Positions 22,126 through 33,149 of a DNA stretch of 64,000 bases are shown here, one piece after another. Within the stretch, counting starts at the first letter, position 1. The number at the start of each line of letters is the position of its first letter. This DNA is from Rhinopomastus cyanomelas (lineage: Eukaryota; Chordata; Aves; Bucerotiformes; Rhinopomastidae), in assembly GCA_013400115.1 (NCBI GenBank), contig VXBP01002360.1, positions 373,583 to 437,582 on the forward strand, given 5' to 3'. Under the pieces are notes generated by a model. That model did no database searches. It was not told where the DNA came from and saw only the letters and a program-made list of their open reading frames with translations. A program made the translations under genes and the position numbers.

Positions 22126-23125
22126 GTGTGGATGCAATTCCTAGGGCTAACTTGAACCACGGAGGGCTTTCAGTGTCCTTTGTAGCTGTGCACATCTTAG
22201 ACCCCTTCTTTCATTCCTGTGAAGGCACTCCAGCCTTCCCTTGTGGCAGAATCATCCGCTCTGTCTCTCTCAGCACTGAAGTCCTGGAGGCTGCTGTGAC
22301 AACCTTTTCCCAGAGACGTGAACGAGCCCATCTGAACTCACCCAGCCCACATTTATGCACCAAGACAGACCTAATGAGTTTCTTTCTCCATCCCCTCCTC
22401 ACGCAGAGCATGGAAACGCACTTGGACTCTTATTGCTCTTTGGTGCCACGAGGAGCAAGAAGCTCCCAGCGAAGATCTCGGTCACCCACGTGTTGACGCT
22501 GCTCTGGGTCTGTGCTGGGCGTGTTCCCACTTGAGCAACCCGGGGGAGCAGCACCAGTGCCGTAGATTCCTCATCGCTAATCAGATCCATCACCTCCCAG
22601 TCAGACACTCGGCACCCCAGTCTGTCTGTCTCTTGCTCCCAGGTAGGGCTTGTGCTGTGCTGACCCAGCCTTGAGCTGCTTTTGATCTAAATCTGGATGT
22701 GGGGATGTGTGTCCAGGGGTGTCCTGGGCTCCTCACCCTTAATTCATTTTGCTGTGCCGCATGGATTACAGAGGTGGCTGCCTTGAGTAGGAGCTGGTTG
22801 CCCTGTGAGCAGTTTCCATCCTCAGGTAACTCGCCCGGCCATTCCTTTTACTCCTGTGTTGTTGGCTCCTTCACCTGTCCTTACCACGCAGAACTAGTCC
22901 TTTGCCAGCCTGTTGTCCTCCCTTCTCAACTTCGGGTTGTCCAGCGTGTGCAAGAAACCATCTGTGCTCCTCGCAGGTCTCTGCTGGAGATGATCTCAAA
23001 CCAAACCCTCTGAACAGCTTTTCTGGTTGGGAATGTTCAAACCATCTGAATTTACAGAGACCTCAGTGGGCTCCTAGGGAAGCCAAGCCCCTCAAACTGG
23101 GAGAAGTTTAGTTTCATCTGAAGCA
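22126..23125. other. Intergenic, nothing recognised
   Basis: Unique sequence with no supported gene. Confidence 0.35.
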
Positions 23126-23375
23126 CAGAATCATTAGGGATTGGAAGGGACCTTGAAAGATCATCTAGTTCAATCCTCCTGCTACGGCAGAATCACCTAG
23201 ACCAAGTCACACAGGAATATGTCCAGGTGGGTTGTAAACATCTCCAGAGAAGGAGACTCCACCACCCCCCTGGGCAGCCCCTTCCAGGGCTCTGTCCCAC
23301 TCACTGGGAAGAAGTTCCTTCTCATATTGATGTGGAACCTCCTTGGTTCCAGCTGATGCCCATTGCCCTGGGAGC
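23126..23375 (-). mobile_element. CR1 LINE 3' fragment, young type, about 250 bp
   Basis: Antisense: CACAGAATCATTAGGGATTG through CCACCCCCCTGGGCAGCCCC to CTTGGTTCCAGCTGATGCCC. Confidence 0.9.
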
Positions 23376-23774
23376 AGCTGATCCATTCATAGGGTCCCTA
23401 AAAGGTTTGGTTTCACATGCTGCTTGTAAACTGCCACCATGAAGCGCTGACAGGGAGTCACTGCTGGGGACCTGAGTGCAGGGATGACCTCAAACTCCTG
23501 TCCAGCCAACCTGCGGTGCTTATCCCCACCCCAGCTTCTCCTTATCACTGTAGCTCTGGAGCAAGGGAACTCCAGAGCTCTGCAGCTGTTCCCCAGGTCC
23601 CGTCTGTGTGAATCAACGGCCGCTGGAGGATTACCCGGCGGTTTGTCATTACAAATTGTCCTTGCACAAACACGCTCCTAGACCCATGAGCTTTTGGGAG
23701 CTGGAGGAGCAACAGTCGTGGGAACAGCTGTCCTGGCCCCCGTGGTTTTACCTTGTCCTGGTTCATGCAATGAA
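23376..23774. other. Intergenic, nothing recognised
   Basis: Unique sequence. Confidence 0.35.
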
Positions 23775-24187
23775 GAAGGAAGTGGAGCACCTCCCTGATG
23801 TGGAAAGGCTGAGGGAGCTGGGTCTCTTGAGCTTGGAGAAGAGGAAACTGAGGGGTGACCTCATTAATGTTAATAAATATGTGAAAGGTGGGTGTCAGGA
23901 GGATGGAGCCAGGCTCTTCTTAATGTCATCTAGTGATAAGATGTGGAGCAATCGATGTGAGCTGGAACAGAGGAGGTTCCACATCAATATGAGAAAGAAC
24001 TTCATGGTGAGGGTGACAGAGCACTGGAACAGGCTGCCCGGGGGGCTTGTGGAGTCTCCTCTGGAGATGTCTAAAACCCACCTGGACATGTTCCTATATG
24101 ACTTGGTCTAGGTGATCCTGCTGTGTCAGGGGGATGGGACTGGATGATCTTTGGAGGTCCCTTCCAATCCCTCAGTCCTGTGTCAAA
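23775..24187 (+). mobile_element. CR1 LINE 3' fragment, young type, about 410 bp
   Basis: Sense: GTGGAGCACCTCCCTGATGT, GAGGGAGCTGGGTCTCTTGA, through CTTCCAATCCCTCAGTCCTG. It explains a 167-codon open frame here. The 3' tail octamers are missing. Confidence 0.9.
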
Positions 24188-25089
24188 AGGGCTGGAGCCC
24201 TGCTGAGGGTTTACCCGCAGCGTTTGTGCTCCATTGTCGATCCTGAGTCACTGCCGGGTGTCTGCCATCGGTGAAGGACAGCTTCACGTTCTCAAAAAGC
24301 AAAGGCTTTTTGTTTTGCTCCAGTCCCGGCAGTGCTGAGCTGTTAGCTCAGAGGTTCTAACCACAACAGATAGAAAAGCCCCGTGAGGTCATCTCGCCCT
24401 GCCCGTTGTTCTAACACCTCCTGTTGCGTAGCCTCGGAGCTCTTTCTCTCCAAGAGATGGTTGCACAGTCTGCACGGCCTCCTCGTAAATCTCTTGGCTC
24501 CCGTGAAGGCAATTTATGAGCTGTGTTAAAAACCCCTCAGTTAGCTACTCGCTGCCAAAGCCTCACCGAGACCCACGGAGCTGCACCAGCTCGCTTGGGT
24601 AGGAGCCCAACGCCTATCACAGAGCTTCTTACCAACCCATCCCGCCGACTCCTTGCGTGTCCGTCTCTTTCAAAGAGATGCTGCCCTGCGTTTGCTGGCC
24701 TCCTCAGCCCTGCAGACGTTATCAATGAACTTTAATCTCTCTCTCCCCATTTCTCACAGGAGTTTACTCCCGGCGGCTTGAGCAACGCCGGGAGCTCTTG
24801 CACCAAGGAGTGGCTGGATGCCTCTGCGCGGTGCTGCTGCATTGGCTTGACCTGCACGCTGAGGAGGCTGAGACAAACACCCCACCAAGAACAGCTCTAT
24901 ATTCTCTCTAGGATTTGCATTTGTTTTCTTCCTTTCAGGGCTTGTATAAGTGATTTGTGTTTGCCCTGCTGGTTCCTTCTAGCCCTTGGTTGCCCTTATC
25001 TGCTCCGTGGAAAAATTAACTCGCTATTGATAATTCTATGGGGCTTCTACCCCTACAACCTGCTCTGCTTCTGCCAGCAGGTGACTGGG
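24188..25089. other. Intergenic, nothing recognised
   Basis: Unique sequence; the open frames are not recognisable. Confidence 0.35.
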
Positions 25090-25215
25090 GGTCTTTGCTG
25101 TGAATCTCTCAGAACATTTAAGACCCACTTGGACGTGTTCCTGTGCCACTTGGTCTAGGTGATCCTGCTGTGGCCAGACCAGGATTCCCTAGACCAAGTC
25201 GCACAGAGAAAATGC
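25090..25215. mobile_element. Two opposed CR1 stubs forming an inverted repeat
   Basis: The sense stub (ACATTTAAGACCCACTTGGA to GATCCTGCTGTGGC) abuts an antisense stub (AGGATTCCCTAGACCAAGTC and GCACAGA). The arms at 25143-25167 and 25180-25204 are near-perfect complements over 25 bp around a 12-bp loop. Both elements have lost their 3' ends at the junction. Confidence 0.8.
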
Positions 25216-25229
25216 TGTTCTTCAAGAAA

Positions 25230-25772
25230 ACCTCTGTCCTGCGCTGCAATGTGTGGAAAGGAGACTAAAGGGTCAGGGTGGTGGGGGTTCCTCCCCAGGA
25301 GCAGGAGAGAACATCTCCCGCAAGAGACCTCTGCCCTGGTGGGACCACATACGGACTATTGTGACCAGTTCTGGGCCACTCAGTTCCAGAAGGACACAGC
25401 TGCTGGAAGGAGTCCAGTGCAGAGCCACAAAAGTGGAGTGGAACATCTCCCTGAGCAGGAAAGGCTGAGGGAGCTGGGCCACTTGAGCTTGGAAAAAAGG
25501 AGACTGAGGGGTGACCTCATTCTTGTTGATGAGTATGGAAAGGGTGGGTGTCAGGAGGATGGAGTCAGGCTCTGCTCAGTGGCTTCTAGTGATAGCACAA
25601 GGGGCAGTGGGTGTGAGCTGGAACAGAGGAGGTTCCACATCAATATGAGAAGGAACTTCTTCCCAGTGAGGGTGACAGATCTGGTTTAGGGGTGAACTTG
25701 TAGAGCAGGATTGATGGTTGGACTCAGTGATCCTGAGGGTCTTTTCCAACCAGAATGATTCCATGATTCTAG
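25230..25772 (+). mobile_element. Chimeric CR1: young body, older 3' end
   Basis: The body from about 25320 (CTCTGCCCTGGTGGGACCAC) to GTGAGGGTGACAGAT is of the young type. At about 25680 it switches to CTGGTTTAGGGGTGAACTTG and ATTGATGGTTGGACTCAGTG, the older 3' end, finishing ATGATTCCATGATTCT. Confidence 0.82.
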
Positions 25773-26504
25773 CCTGATGCCACCACTTGCTCAAGCATAT
25801 CCGACCTTGGTGATACTGTGATATTTTTTTCAAAAAGTTATTATTTTCCTCTTCCTTTGTGGTAGAAAAGGAGTCTGGTCTTCAGAACTGCTGAGATCTG
25901 AAACTGGGATCCCAGTGCTCGCAGTCCTTTGCATAACTACAGGACATTAAGTTCTCTAGTTATGCTCTGAGGTGCTTAAACACCTTAGAGTGGATACCTT
26001 GAATTATTAAACAAATTCCTCTTGATCTTTTTAAGATTCTCCATTAAGTAGGGATGAGGAATCATCACCTCAGCAGTCTAGGGGAGCACAAAGAAAAGCT
26101 CTGTGCTAATGCTCTGCCTGAGTGCCAGCGCTCTAATAGGACTAATGCTCCTCTAGTACCTGTTTATTTACTTTATAAATAAATGTGCTGCCGTAACGCC
26201 TCGAATGCCATGAGGATGAACACTGCTAGAACTCATGAGGAAATGAACAGAAGCTCTCAGAGCAAGTTTGATTCATGTGCAGCAAACAGAGCTCAGGGCC
26301 ACTCCCTGAACTCCTAGTATTGGTACTCGGGCGAGTAACGTCCTGGCTGTGCCCTCAGTACGGGATGTCCTTGCTCATCCTGCTGGTAGTAATGTTCTCC
26401 TCGTTCTGTTCCTTCTGTGTAGGTTCTGGGTTCCCCACAGGTGATGGGCAAAGGATGCTTCAGCATAGGGTGTCCTGTGGGTTAAATTCATGGCTGAATC
26501 CCAG
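25773..26504. other. Intergenic, AT-moderate, nothing recognised
   Basis: Unique sequence. A TTTATAAATAAATG stretch at about 26172 contains AATAAA but has no gene leading to it. Confidence 0.35.
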
Positions 26505-26720
26505 AGTCATAGAGCGTGAGGGATTGGAAGGGACCTTGAAAGATCATCCAGTCCAATCCCTCTGCCACAGCAGGACCACTTAGACCAAGTCACAGAATCA
26601 CAGAACATTAGGGATTGGAAGGGACCTTGAAAGATCATCGAGCCAAATCCCCCTGCCAGAGCAGTATCCCCTAGATCCAGTCTCACCGGAGCAGGTCCAG
26701 GCGGGTTTTAAACGTCTCCT
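26505..26720 (-). mobile_element. CR1 3' end duplicated in tandem
   Basis: Antisense. The first unit (AGAGTCATAGAGCGTGAGGG to CTTAGACCAAGTCA) runs straight into CAGAATCACAGAACATTAGG of the second, which extends to GCGGGTTTTAAACGTCTCC. The join follows AGTCA, the same position as at 9852, 42690, 46774 and 48535. Confidence 0.88.
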
Positions 26721-26835
26721 TTTGTTGAAAACAAAATTCCCGTGATGGAAAATGTCAATTTAGCCAAACAAAAAGATAAAATGTTGGCAAAATATAAAAA
26801 AATTCAAATAATTAAAAGCAGCAAGGCCAAGTGAT
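26721..26835. other. AT-rich unique segment
   Basis: A-rich stretch (AAATGTTGGCAAAATATAAA and neighbours) with no recognised function. Confidence 0.4.
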
Positions 26836-28326
26836 GGCCAACCTTAGTGATGGGTCTGCCTCTAGTGTTGAGAGTGGTTGGGAAGCAGCACCTGTCCTGG
26901 CTTCTCCTCGGTGTTGCCTTCCCAGAAAGTGTTTTATTTTATGATTTTTATGAAAGTGTTTTATTTATGATTCACTTGGAGCTTCCTGCAGGAGAACCGA
27001 GGCAGGAGCATCCTACCCTGAATTCTCTGACTGCTTGGCATGCCTTGGCTCCTTCCTCTCTCCTTTTGATATTCCACTGGCACTTAGCAAATGAAGGGGA
27101 GACGCATGGAGAAGCAGGGATTACCATACATTTGTTCTGGGGTTTCATCAGGTGTCAGACACTCCAGCAGCAGACGCCAGTTTGGGGATCTAGACAGATT
27201 TAGATGGTTTCCTCGCTGCTCGGTGGCTGTAATTAAACTAATTCTGGGAATCTGCACCGGCACTTCGGCTGCTCCGTGAGCGCGGCCTCCCGGCTCCTAA
27301 TTAGAGAGGTTTTCATGTTTCCTCTGCCACCTCGGGTTGTGGGGGACCCGCGCCATGCTAATTGTGCGGCCGGAGAGGGGCTTGTAGAGGGAGAAGCCTG
27401 CCTGTCTCCCAGAGCCACCCGTAGTCCTCTCGGCGCTGAACCACATGTGAGGGTCCGCGGGGACGCTCGGGAGCACCGGGACCACGGAGCCGGGTTGGAG
27501 GAGCCACCACCCTGCGTGGCACCCTGCCTTTGAAAAGAGCACCCTGCTACATCATGCATGCGGCGGTGCCGGCCAGGTTAGCCTCACCTTGCCCAGACCT
27601 GTCGGAACAGGGAGCGTTTTCGTCTGGCTGCAAGGATTCTGGGTCTTGGCAGCCCGGGCTGTCTCTGCCCTCGGGAGCTGGGACAGAAGAGGCTTGCAGC
27701 TACGCACACAGTGGCACCACCGGGCTGGGGGTATCGGCATCGAATCCTTCCTAGCGGTAGGAACAATCCCTTCAAGCTGGTTCCCCAACCTGAGGGTCAC
27801 GATCTCCCGTGGTGCTCCCACAGCTGTGGAGGGGAGGTGGTGTGGTGGGACCGTGTGAGAGGTGGGTTCCTGGTTAAAGATGCCCTTCCTGGGAAGGGAA
27901 GTGCTCTGGATTGCTTTCTCACTCTTTCCCTAACTTCTTGGCTTTTTCCTGCTGGCCCGCTCTGGGTTGATCATTCACGCTGATAGGACGATAAGGCTTC
28001 ATTTTGATGATGAAAGCTCTGGTAGGAGTGCTCACCAAGGCTGGAACTGGCATGCAAATGCTGAGGCTGGGTGACACACATGCTGGGAGAAATCCTGCAG
28101 AAACCTGCTGTGCAAACCCCAAACGGTTCCCCGGCTGTTTTCGGTCACATCCTCAACTCCTGGTGTTGGAACCACAAGACAGAACCTCTCTCTGAGATGG
28201 GTACTTACAGCCTTCCTTCTTACTAAGGACAACTCTCTTTGATAGATGAGAGTCAAGGTCAGCAGCTGAGGAATGTGGCTCTGACCTGGGTGAAAACCAA
28301 CGGGATCTTCCCAAGAAGAACTCATG
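26836..28326. other. Intergenic, 1.5 kb, nothing recognised
   Basis: Contains a local duplication GTGTTTTATTTTATGA / GTGTTTTATTTATGA at 26932-26966 and a CpG-rich portion at about 27245-27500. One octamer motif ATGCAAAT is at 28052-28059. No gene supported. Confidence 0.35.
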
Positions 28327-28464
28327 TTCTTCTCTGGAGACACTTAAAACCCTCCTGGATGTGTTCCTGTGCCACTTGATCTAGGGGATCCTGCTGTGTC
28401 GGGGGGTTGGACTGGATGATCTTTCGAGGTCCCTTCCAATCCCTAATGGTCTGAGATTCTGTGA
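28327..28464 (+). mobile_element. CR1 3' fragment, about 138 bp
   Basis: Sense: TTCTCTGGAGACACTTAAAA, GTGCCACTTGATCTAGGGGA, GGTCTGAGATTCTGTGA tail. A GATGATGATAAACAG pair follows at about 28511-28543. Confidence 0.88.
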
Positions 28465-28749
28465 CACCTTATCTGCACCTGGGGTTCTCATGAAGTTGGT
28501 GCTGGTGTGGATGATGATAAACAGGGATGATGATAAACAGAGGTGACATTCCTTGGTGCTGAGCTCCACTGTTCACCCTGAGATCAGGTTCAGCACCAGC
28601 AGTGTGTATGAAACGTCTCCCCTGCCCTGACAATGAGCCTTGATTAATAATTACCAGTATCTCTGGATGCTGAAGGACAATTCACTCCCTGGGCTAGATA
28701 AATCTGGCAGTGGGAGCACTTGTCAGCGTCCGTTGGGAGGGAAATGCCA

Positions 28750-28840
28750 CCAACTTGGTCTAGGTGGTCCTGCTCTGGCAGGAGGATTGGACTAGATGGT
28801 CTCTTGAGGTCCCTTCCAGTCCCTAGTGATTCTATGATCC
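28750..28840 (+). mobile_element. CR1 3'-end fragment, about 90 bp
   Basis: Sense: starts CCAACTTGGTCTAGGTGGTC and ends CCCTAGTGATTCTATGATC. Truncated at the recurrent position. Confidence 0.88.
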
Positions 28841-29149
28841 TCGTGTTTAATGCAAACAAACCGAGGGAGCCTCAGCACCCTCCCACATCACTACATGTTT
28901 AGCTGGTGGGTGCCTTTTCTGCCTGGTGGAGCACTGAGAGAGACAGATGAGGACTCACTGCTTGCAGGGCACCTCCTGTGTTTTTTGAGGGTGCGTTTTT
29001 GAGGGCTCAGGCTCCTGGTTGCAGGCTGGAGGGGGAGCTTCTCTGTTGTCAAGGAAAGTTTCGAACTCAATACCCATAGGATTGTCCTGCAAGCACAGCT
29101 TTTCCATGAGGAACTGCCTTTCCTTGCCCTTTGCCTCAGCTGAGAGCTG

Positions 29150-29217
29150 AACTGGTTGGACTCGGTGATCCCAAGGGTCTTTTCCAACCTGAATGATCCT
29201 GTGATGACTGCAGTAGT
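29150..29217 (+). mobile_element. CR1 3'-terminal remnant, older type
   Basis: Sense: ACTGGTTGGACTCGGTGATC, GGGTCTTTTCCAACCTGAAT, GATCCTGTGATG. Confidence 0.75.
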
Positions 29218-29377
29218 CAAGGGCCTCTGGCCACAAACGCACCCAGTGCTGACATTTCTTCTCATTTGGTTTGTAGTTGCACTCAGACAGAGGAGACAGA
29301 GAACCCCTCCCTGTTCTGCAGCCTCTTGCACTTTGCAGGATGCTCAAGGTGTGAAAAAGAATGAAGCCTGTGACTGC

Positions 29378-29434
29378 AGCAGGGCTGGACTAGATGGCCA
29401 TCAGAGGTCCCTTCCAACCCTGTGATTCCATGAT
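29378..29434 (+). mobile_element. CR1 3'-terminal remnant
   Basis: Sense: AGGGCTGGACTAGATGGCCA, GAGGTCCCTTCCAACCCTGT, GATTCCATGATG. Confidence 0.65.
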
Positions 29435-29729
29435 GTTGGCTCCCCCAGCCCACCTCCCTGCCAGCACAGGACTTACTCCCTACAGAGCCTCTCGTAAAGT
29501 GATTTCCAGACTCATCTTCACCTGGGCCATACCTGTTTTGCTCTTCTCCTCATTCCAGTTATGATCTCCCCTACCTACCTGAGATAACCTCCATTTAAAA
29601 AAAAAAAAGGGATGGTCTTAAAAAAAACCCCAACTACAAAGAAATCAATCCCTCATCCATTACCAGGCTTTTCTTTTGTTCTAGAGCCACGCGTGTAACC
29701 CGGTTAGACCTGTTCTCTCCAGGACTGAG
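29435..29729. other. Intergenic, poly-A tract
   Basis: Holds an A12-type run at about 29598 and AAAAAAA at about 29620. Otherwise nothing recognised. Confidence 0.4.
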
Positions 29730-30005
29730 CTGGCCTTATGCAAATGCTCCCAACCTCGTCCTGGTTGTTGTCGCTGCCACGACCCAATCAAGCGAGCAGG
29801 AAGTGACCTCAGGAATTTCCCTATTGGCTGCCCGAGTGCTCAGCAAAATGTTTTAAAATTAATATCACGTCCATTTGTCTTCACTCCCGGGAGCCTTGAG
29901 GAGACATAACCTGGTTACCTGTGTTTGCCCAACCTGCCGCTCTCTAGGCAGGCTTCCCGTTGCCTCAGTTAAGGATTTCCCCTCCAGAACCTGCAGCTAA
30001 ATGAG
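29730..30005 (+). promoter_or_regulatory. EHF: Candidate EHF promoter and untranslated exon 1
   Basis: Non-repeat stretch with several transcription-factor motifs within 90 bp. These are octamer ATGCAAAT (29738-29745), CCAAT (29784-29788), ETS-type CAGGAAGTG (29797-29805), NF-kappaB-type GGAATTTCCC (29812-29821) and inverted CCAAT as ATTGG (29823-29827). TTTTAAAATTAATA near 29850 is TATA-like. A consensus splice donor AAATGAG|GTAAGG lies at 30005/30006. EHF exon 2 begins three bases before its ATG, so an upstream untranslated exon must exist, and this is the best candidate I see. No direct evidence of transcription; the real exon 1 could be elsewhere. Confidence 0.33.
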
Positions 30006-31837
30006 GTAAGGAGCTCGGGGTGCTTCTGTGTTTACTCTTAATAGGCTACTTTTAAATTAACACCAGTGAAAACATATTTTCCACAAAAAAAAGAGAGAGA
30101 GAAGTGTCTATCAGGCTCATGGTCACCCTACTGAACCCCTTCCTTCCCACTCTGGAGGAGCAGCTAAGCTGGTTTTACCCAAAGGCTTTTTAGTGTCACG
30201 ATAGAGCCTTCTCCTGTCCTGCTCTGAACTGGGATCTTACTTCTGTTTAACCATTTCCCTTGTGTTTGTTGTGACTGGAGCCCGATCTCCTGCCTCTACT
30301 TACCCAGGGCGTCGTTGACTTTGAATTGAGCTGGTGGCTTTGTCTGGGTTGTTTAATGTTTCCTGAGGAACCTTTTTGTCAGGGTGCATCTGATAATATT
30401 CTGGGTCCTGAACCTGCGGCTTCTGGCCACAACTTGGTCCATCTGCTCCGCCGGGCAAGGGGGGAGAGAGTGGACCTTCTCCCTACTGCTGAGACGCTGG
30501 TGCCGCCGAACTGGGAGATGCTTTACAGCGCCGATGAGTCCCTTGTTTTTAGGGATGAGGATGTTGGTGATGACTGTGCTTGATAACAAAGCAAATCCTC
30601 AAGCGCGTTTGCGATTTGGCTCGGACTTATCCTCAAGGGAATTTCTTGGCAGGTCGGGTGGTGGAGGGGGTTCTGCCGGTCTTAGTCTCTTCTAAGCCAA
30701 AGCACCTCACAGATCCCAGCTCAGGCACCTGGTAGGTAAATACAGTGTGAGTAGAGGCCTGTAGTGCCTCTGCCTGTTTAATTTGTTTCTCATCCAACGG
30801 TAATTTTATTTGAATAGACCCAGAATTAGCCCCTTAAGGTACAGGCGCAGCTGGTCGAGCAGTGGTAGAAGAGAACAACTTAGAGAAGGGCTGCTCCAAA
30901 TCCGTGTTGATTTTACAGAGTGGGCTCGATGAGAAGCGCTCGTGTGCGGCCACCCGGGATGGCTTAGGGCACGTACTTCCCTGCGCATGGTTGTAAACCT
31001 ATTGAATATTAACAACGACGCCCCTTTGGGTTGTTCCATCCCTGAACACCCCATAACCCCTCTGCTTCTACACCCGGCTCCACTTCTTGTCCCTGCTCTA
31101 TAGACAATGAAACCTGTTCAGAATGACCCCTGAGGTGAAAACGAGCGAATTCAGTGACTTGACTTCCACGCGCGTCGCGCAGGACCGTGTCGAGCGCACC
31201 TGTCCTGCCCCAGCGCTTCCTGCTGGAAGCCTTGGTGGAGTGAAACACGAACGCGCTCCTGTAAGATTTGTTTTGGGAGCAAATTTGTGGGCAGCAATTT
31301 TAAACCAGTTTCCTGACACCCAGTTTTCCGCTGTTGGGGATAGAGCAGTTTTACGTGCGATGCAAATGCAGAAACCAAAGGAAACGGTGGCAATTAGAAC
31401 CAGAAACTCAGAGGAGTGCGGCGTCTCGCCAACAAATATCACAACTAATGACAGTTTAATTCCCGGCCCTTGCAGTTTGCAGAACCAGGAGTGACTGTTG
31501 AAACAACAACTGAGGACTTCCCGGGTTTTTCTTTCCCCAGAGTTGGATTAAGTAACTTGGAGCACGGCTTATCTTTAAAAGAATTCCAGTCTCGAATTAA
31601 AAGTCCCAAAGTCCAACAAGAGGAAAAACCCCACAGCTCTGTCAGGTGTCTCGGCAATTAAATCCCTCTTCTCTAAAGGTCTTTAGCTTGGTTTTGGTCT
31701 GATGTCTAGAGTCACCGTTGAGCCTTCTGGTTTTGCTGTCTCTTGTTGGTTAGTGTCAAGTCCCCCGGGTGGCAAATTTCTCGTTACTCGTGCAGGCAAC
31801 AGGGGAAAAGCCCTTCCTTAGCCAGGTCTTTGGTAGT
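30006..31837. other. 1.8 kb, possibly EHF intron 1; no gene resolved
   Basis: The segment 30326-30695 has long overlapping open frames on both strands (78-103 codons) that I could not assign. An octamer motif lies at 31360-31367. CpG density rises near 31150-31260. Confidence 0.35.
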
Positions 31838-32102
31838 TCATAGAATCACTAGGGATTGGAAGGGACCTTGAAAGATCATCTAGTCCAATCCCCCCAACAC
31901 GTCAGGATCCCCTAGATCAAGTCACACAGGAACAGTCCAGGTGGGTTTTAAATGTCTCCAGAGAAGGAGACTCCACAACTCCCCCAGGCAGCCTGTTCCA
32001 GTGCTCTGTCACCCTCACTGGGAAGAAGTTCCTTCTCATATTTGTGTGGAACCTCCTGTGTTCCAGCTCATTCCCATTGCCCCTCATCCTATCACCAGGT
32101 GA
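31838..32102 (-). mobile_element. CR1 LINE 3' fragment, young type, about 265 bp
   Basis: Antisense: TCATAGAATCACTAGGGATT through CTGTTCCAGTGCTCTGTCAC to CCCTCATCCTATCACCAGGT. Confidence 0.9.
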
Positions 32103-32639
32103 CACTGAGACACAACAACGTAGCTGTATCAGACCGAGCTCCCGAGGCTAGTCCCTCTCCTGGAAACACTTAACACCACAGTGAAAACCTGCAGCACATC
32201 AACCTGTTTCAGCATCAGCTTTTCCATCCTTTAATCACTTCAGTGCTGCCTTCTAATTTCTCAGAATCTCCTGTGAAATGTGGGTGCCAGCTGCAGGAAC
32301 AGCTGTGCTGGACATAAAGATGGTGGATGTTAAAATACTGGGAGCACGTTGACTGGTCGGGGGTTTACGGAGTGTTCCCAAGGGTTTCGTATGGCCATCG
32401 TCCTCCAGACCCCATTAGCACCTTTGAGCACTGGTCCTACAAGCAGAGATGAAGTTATTAATACAGTTGATGCCACTTGTTTGTGCTTCTTACCCCTTTT
32501 ATCCTAGTCCTGGTGTCACTTGTGAACCTCAGGAGGATGGTAACAGTGTTTGTCCCAAGTCACAGCCGTAAGGAATCTCCCATTAGACCAACACAATGCT
32601 TGGTTGCCCCAGCACAAATGAGGTAGCCCTTCACAACAA
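32103..32639. other. Nothing recognised
   Basis: Unique sequence between CR1 copies. Confidence 0.35.
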
Positions 32640-32718
32640 TTCTAGGGGGATCCTGCTGTGGTGGGGGATTGGAGTGGATGATCTTTGGAGGTCCCTTCCA
32701 ATCCCTGATGTTCTGTGT
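32640..32718 (+). mobile_element. CR1 3'-end fragment, about 80 bp
   Basis: Sense: TCTAGGGGGATCCTGCTGTG, GATTGGAGTGGATGATCTTT, CCCTGATGTTCTGTG. Confidence 0.87.
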
Positions 32719-32851
32719 CTTTGAATTCATAGGGTGGCAACAATTCATGTTACCCCAGTCGCGGTGTGACCGGGTAATGGGATGTGGTGGGTTTTACACG
32801 AGATGTTATCACCCGAGAGAATGTGCTGTGGGATCACCGTAGGGATATCAG

Positions 32852-32930
32852 GGAACCACTAGGGATTGGAAGGGACCTCGAAAGATCATCCAGTCCTGTC
32901 CCCCTGCCGGATCACCTAGACCCAGTCGCT
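32852..32930 (-). mobile_element. CR1 3'-end fragment, about 78 bp
   Basis: Antisense: AACCACTAGGGATTGGAAGG through GCCGGATCACCTAGACCCAG. The GCCACAGCAGG loop is deleted. Confidence 0.86.
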
Positions 32931-33149
32931 ACTCCAGAGGTTCTCAGGGTGTTGTGAGAATTCCACAGTGGTAGAAGCAGGTGACAGGACAATTGGACAG
33001 ACAAAATTAAATCCTTCGGTTCCCACTGGGCTTCCCTAATGTTTATTCATTCCCAAATGGATGTTATTGTTGGCATCAGCTCTTGTTGTGTCCGAGAGGT
33101 GCGAGGTCACTAATTGCAACGGAGAGAGGTCCAACTAAACAGGCAAAAT

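Noticed and set aside
21897..22496. 199-codon open frame
   Set aside because: It begins inside an antisense CR1; the remainder has no recognisable domain or splice context.
23608..24111. 167-codon open frame
   Set aside because: Its second half is a sense-strand CR1 3' region, which is untranslated in the element, and the first half has no recognisable similarity.
25159..25689. 176-codon open frame
   Set aside because: It coincides with a CR1 3' region and opposed CR1 stubs.
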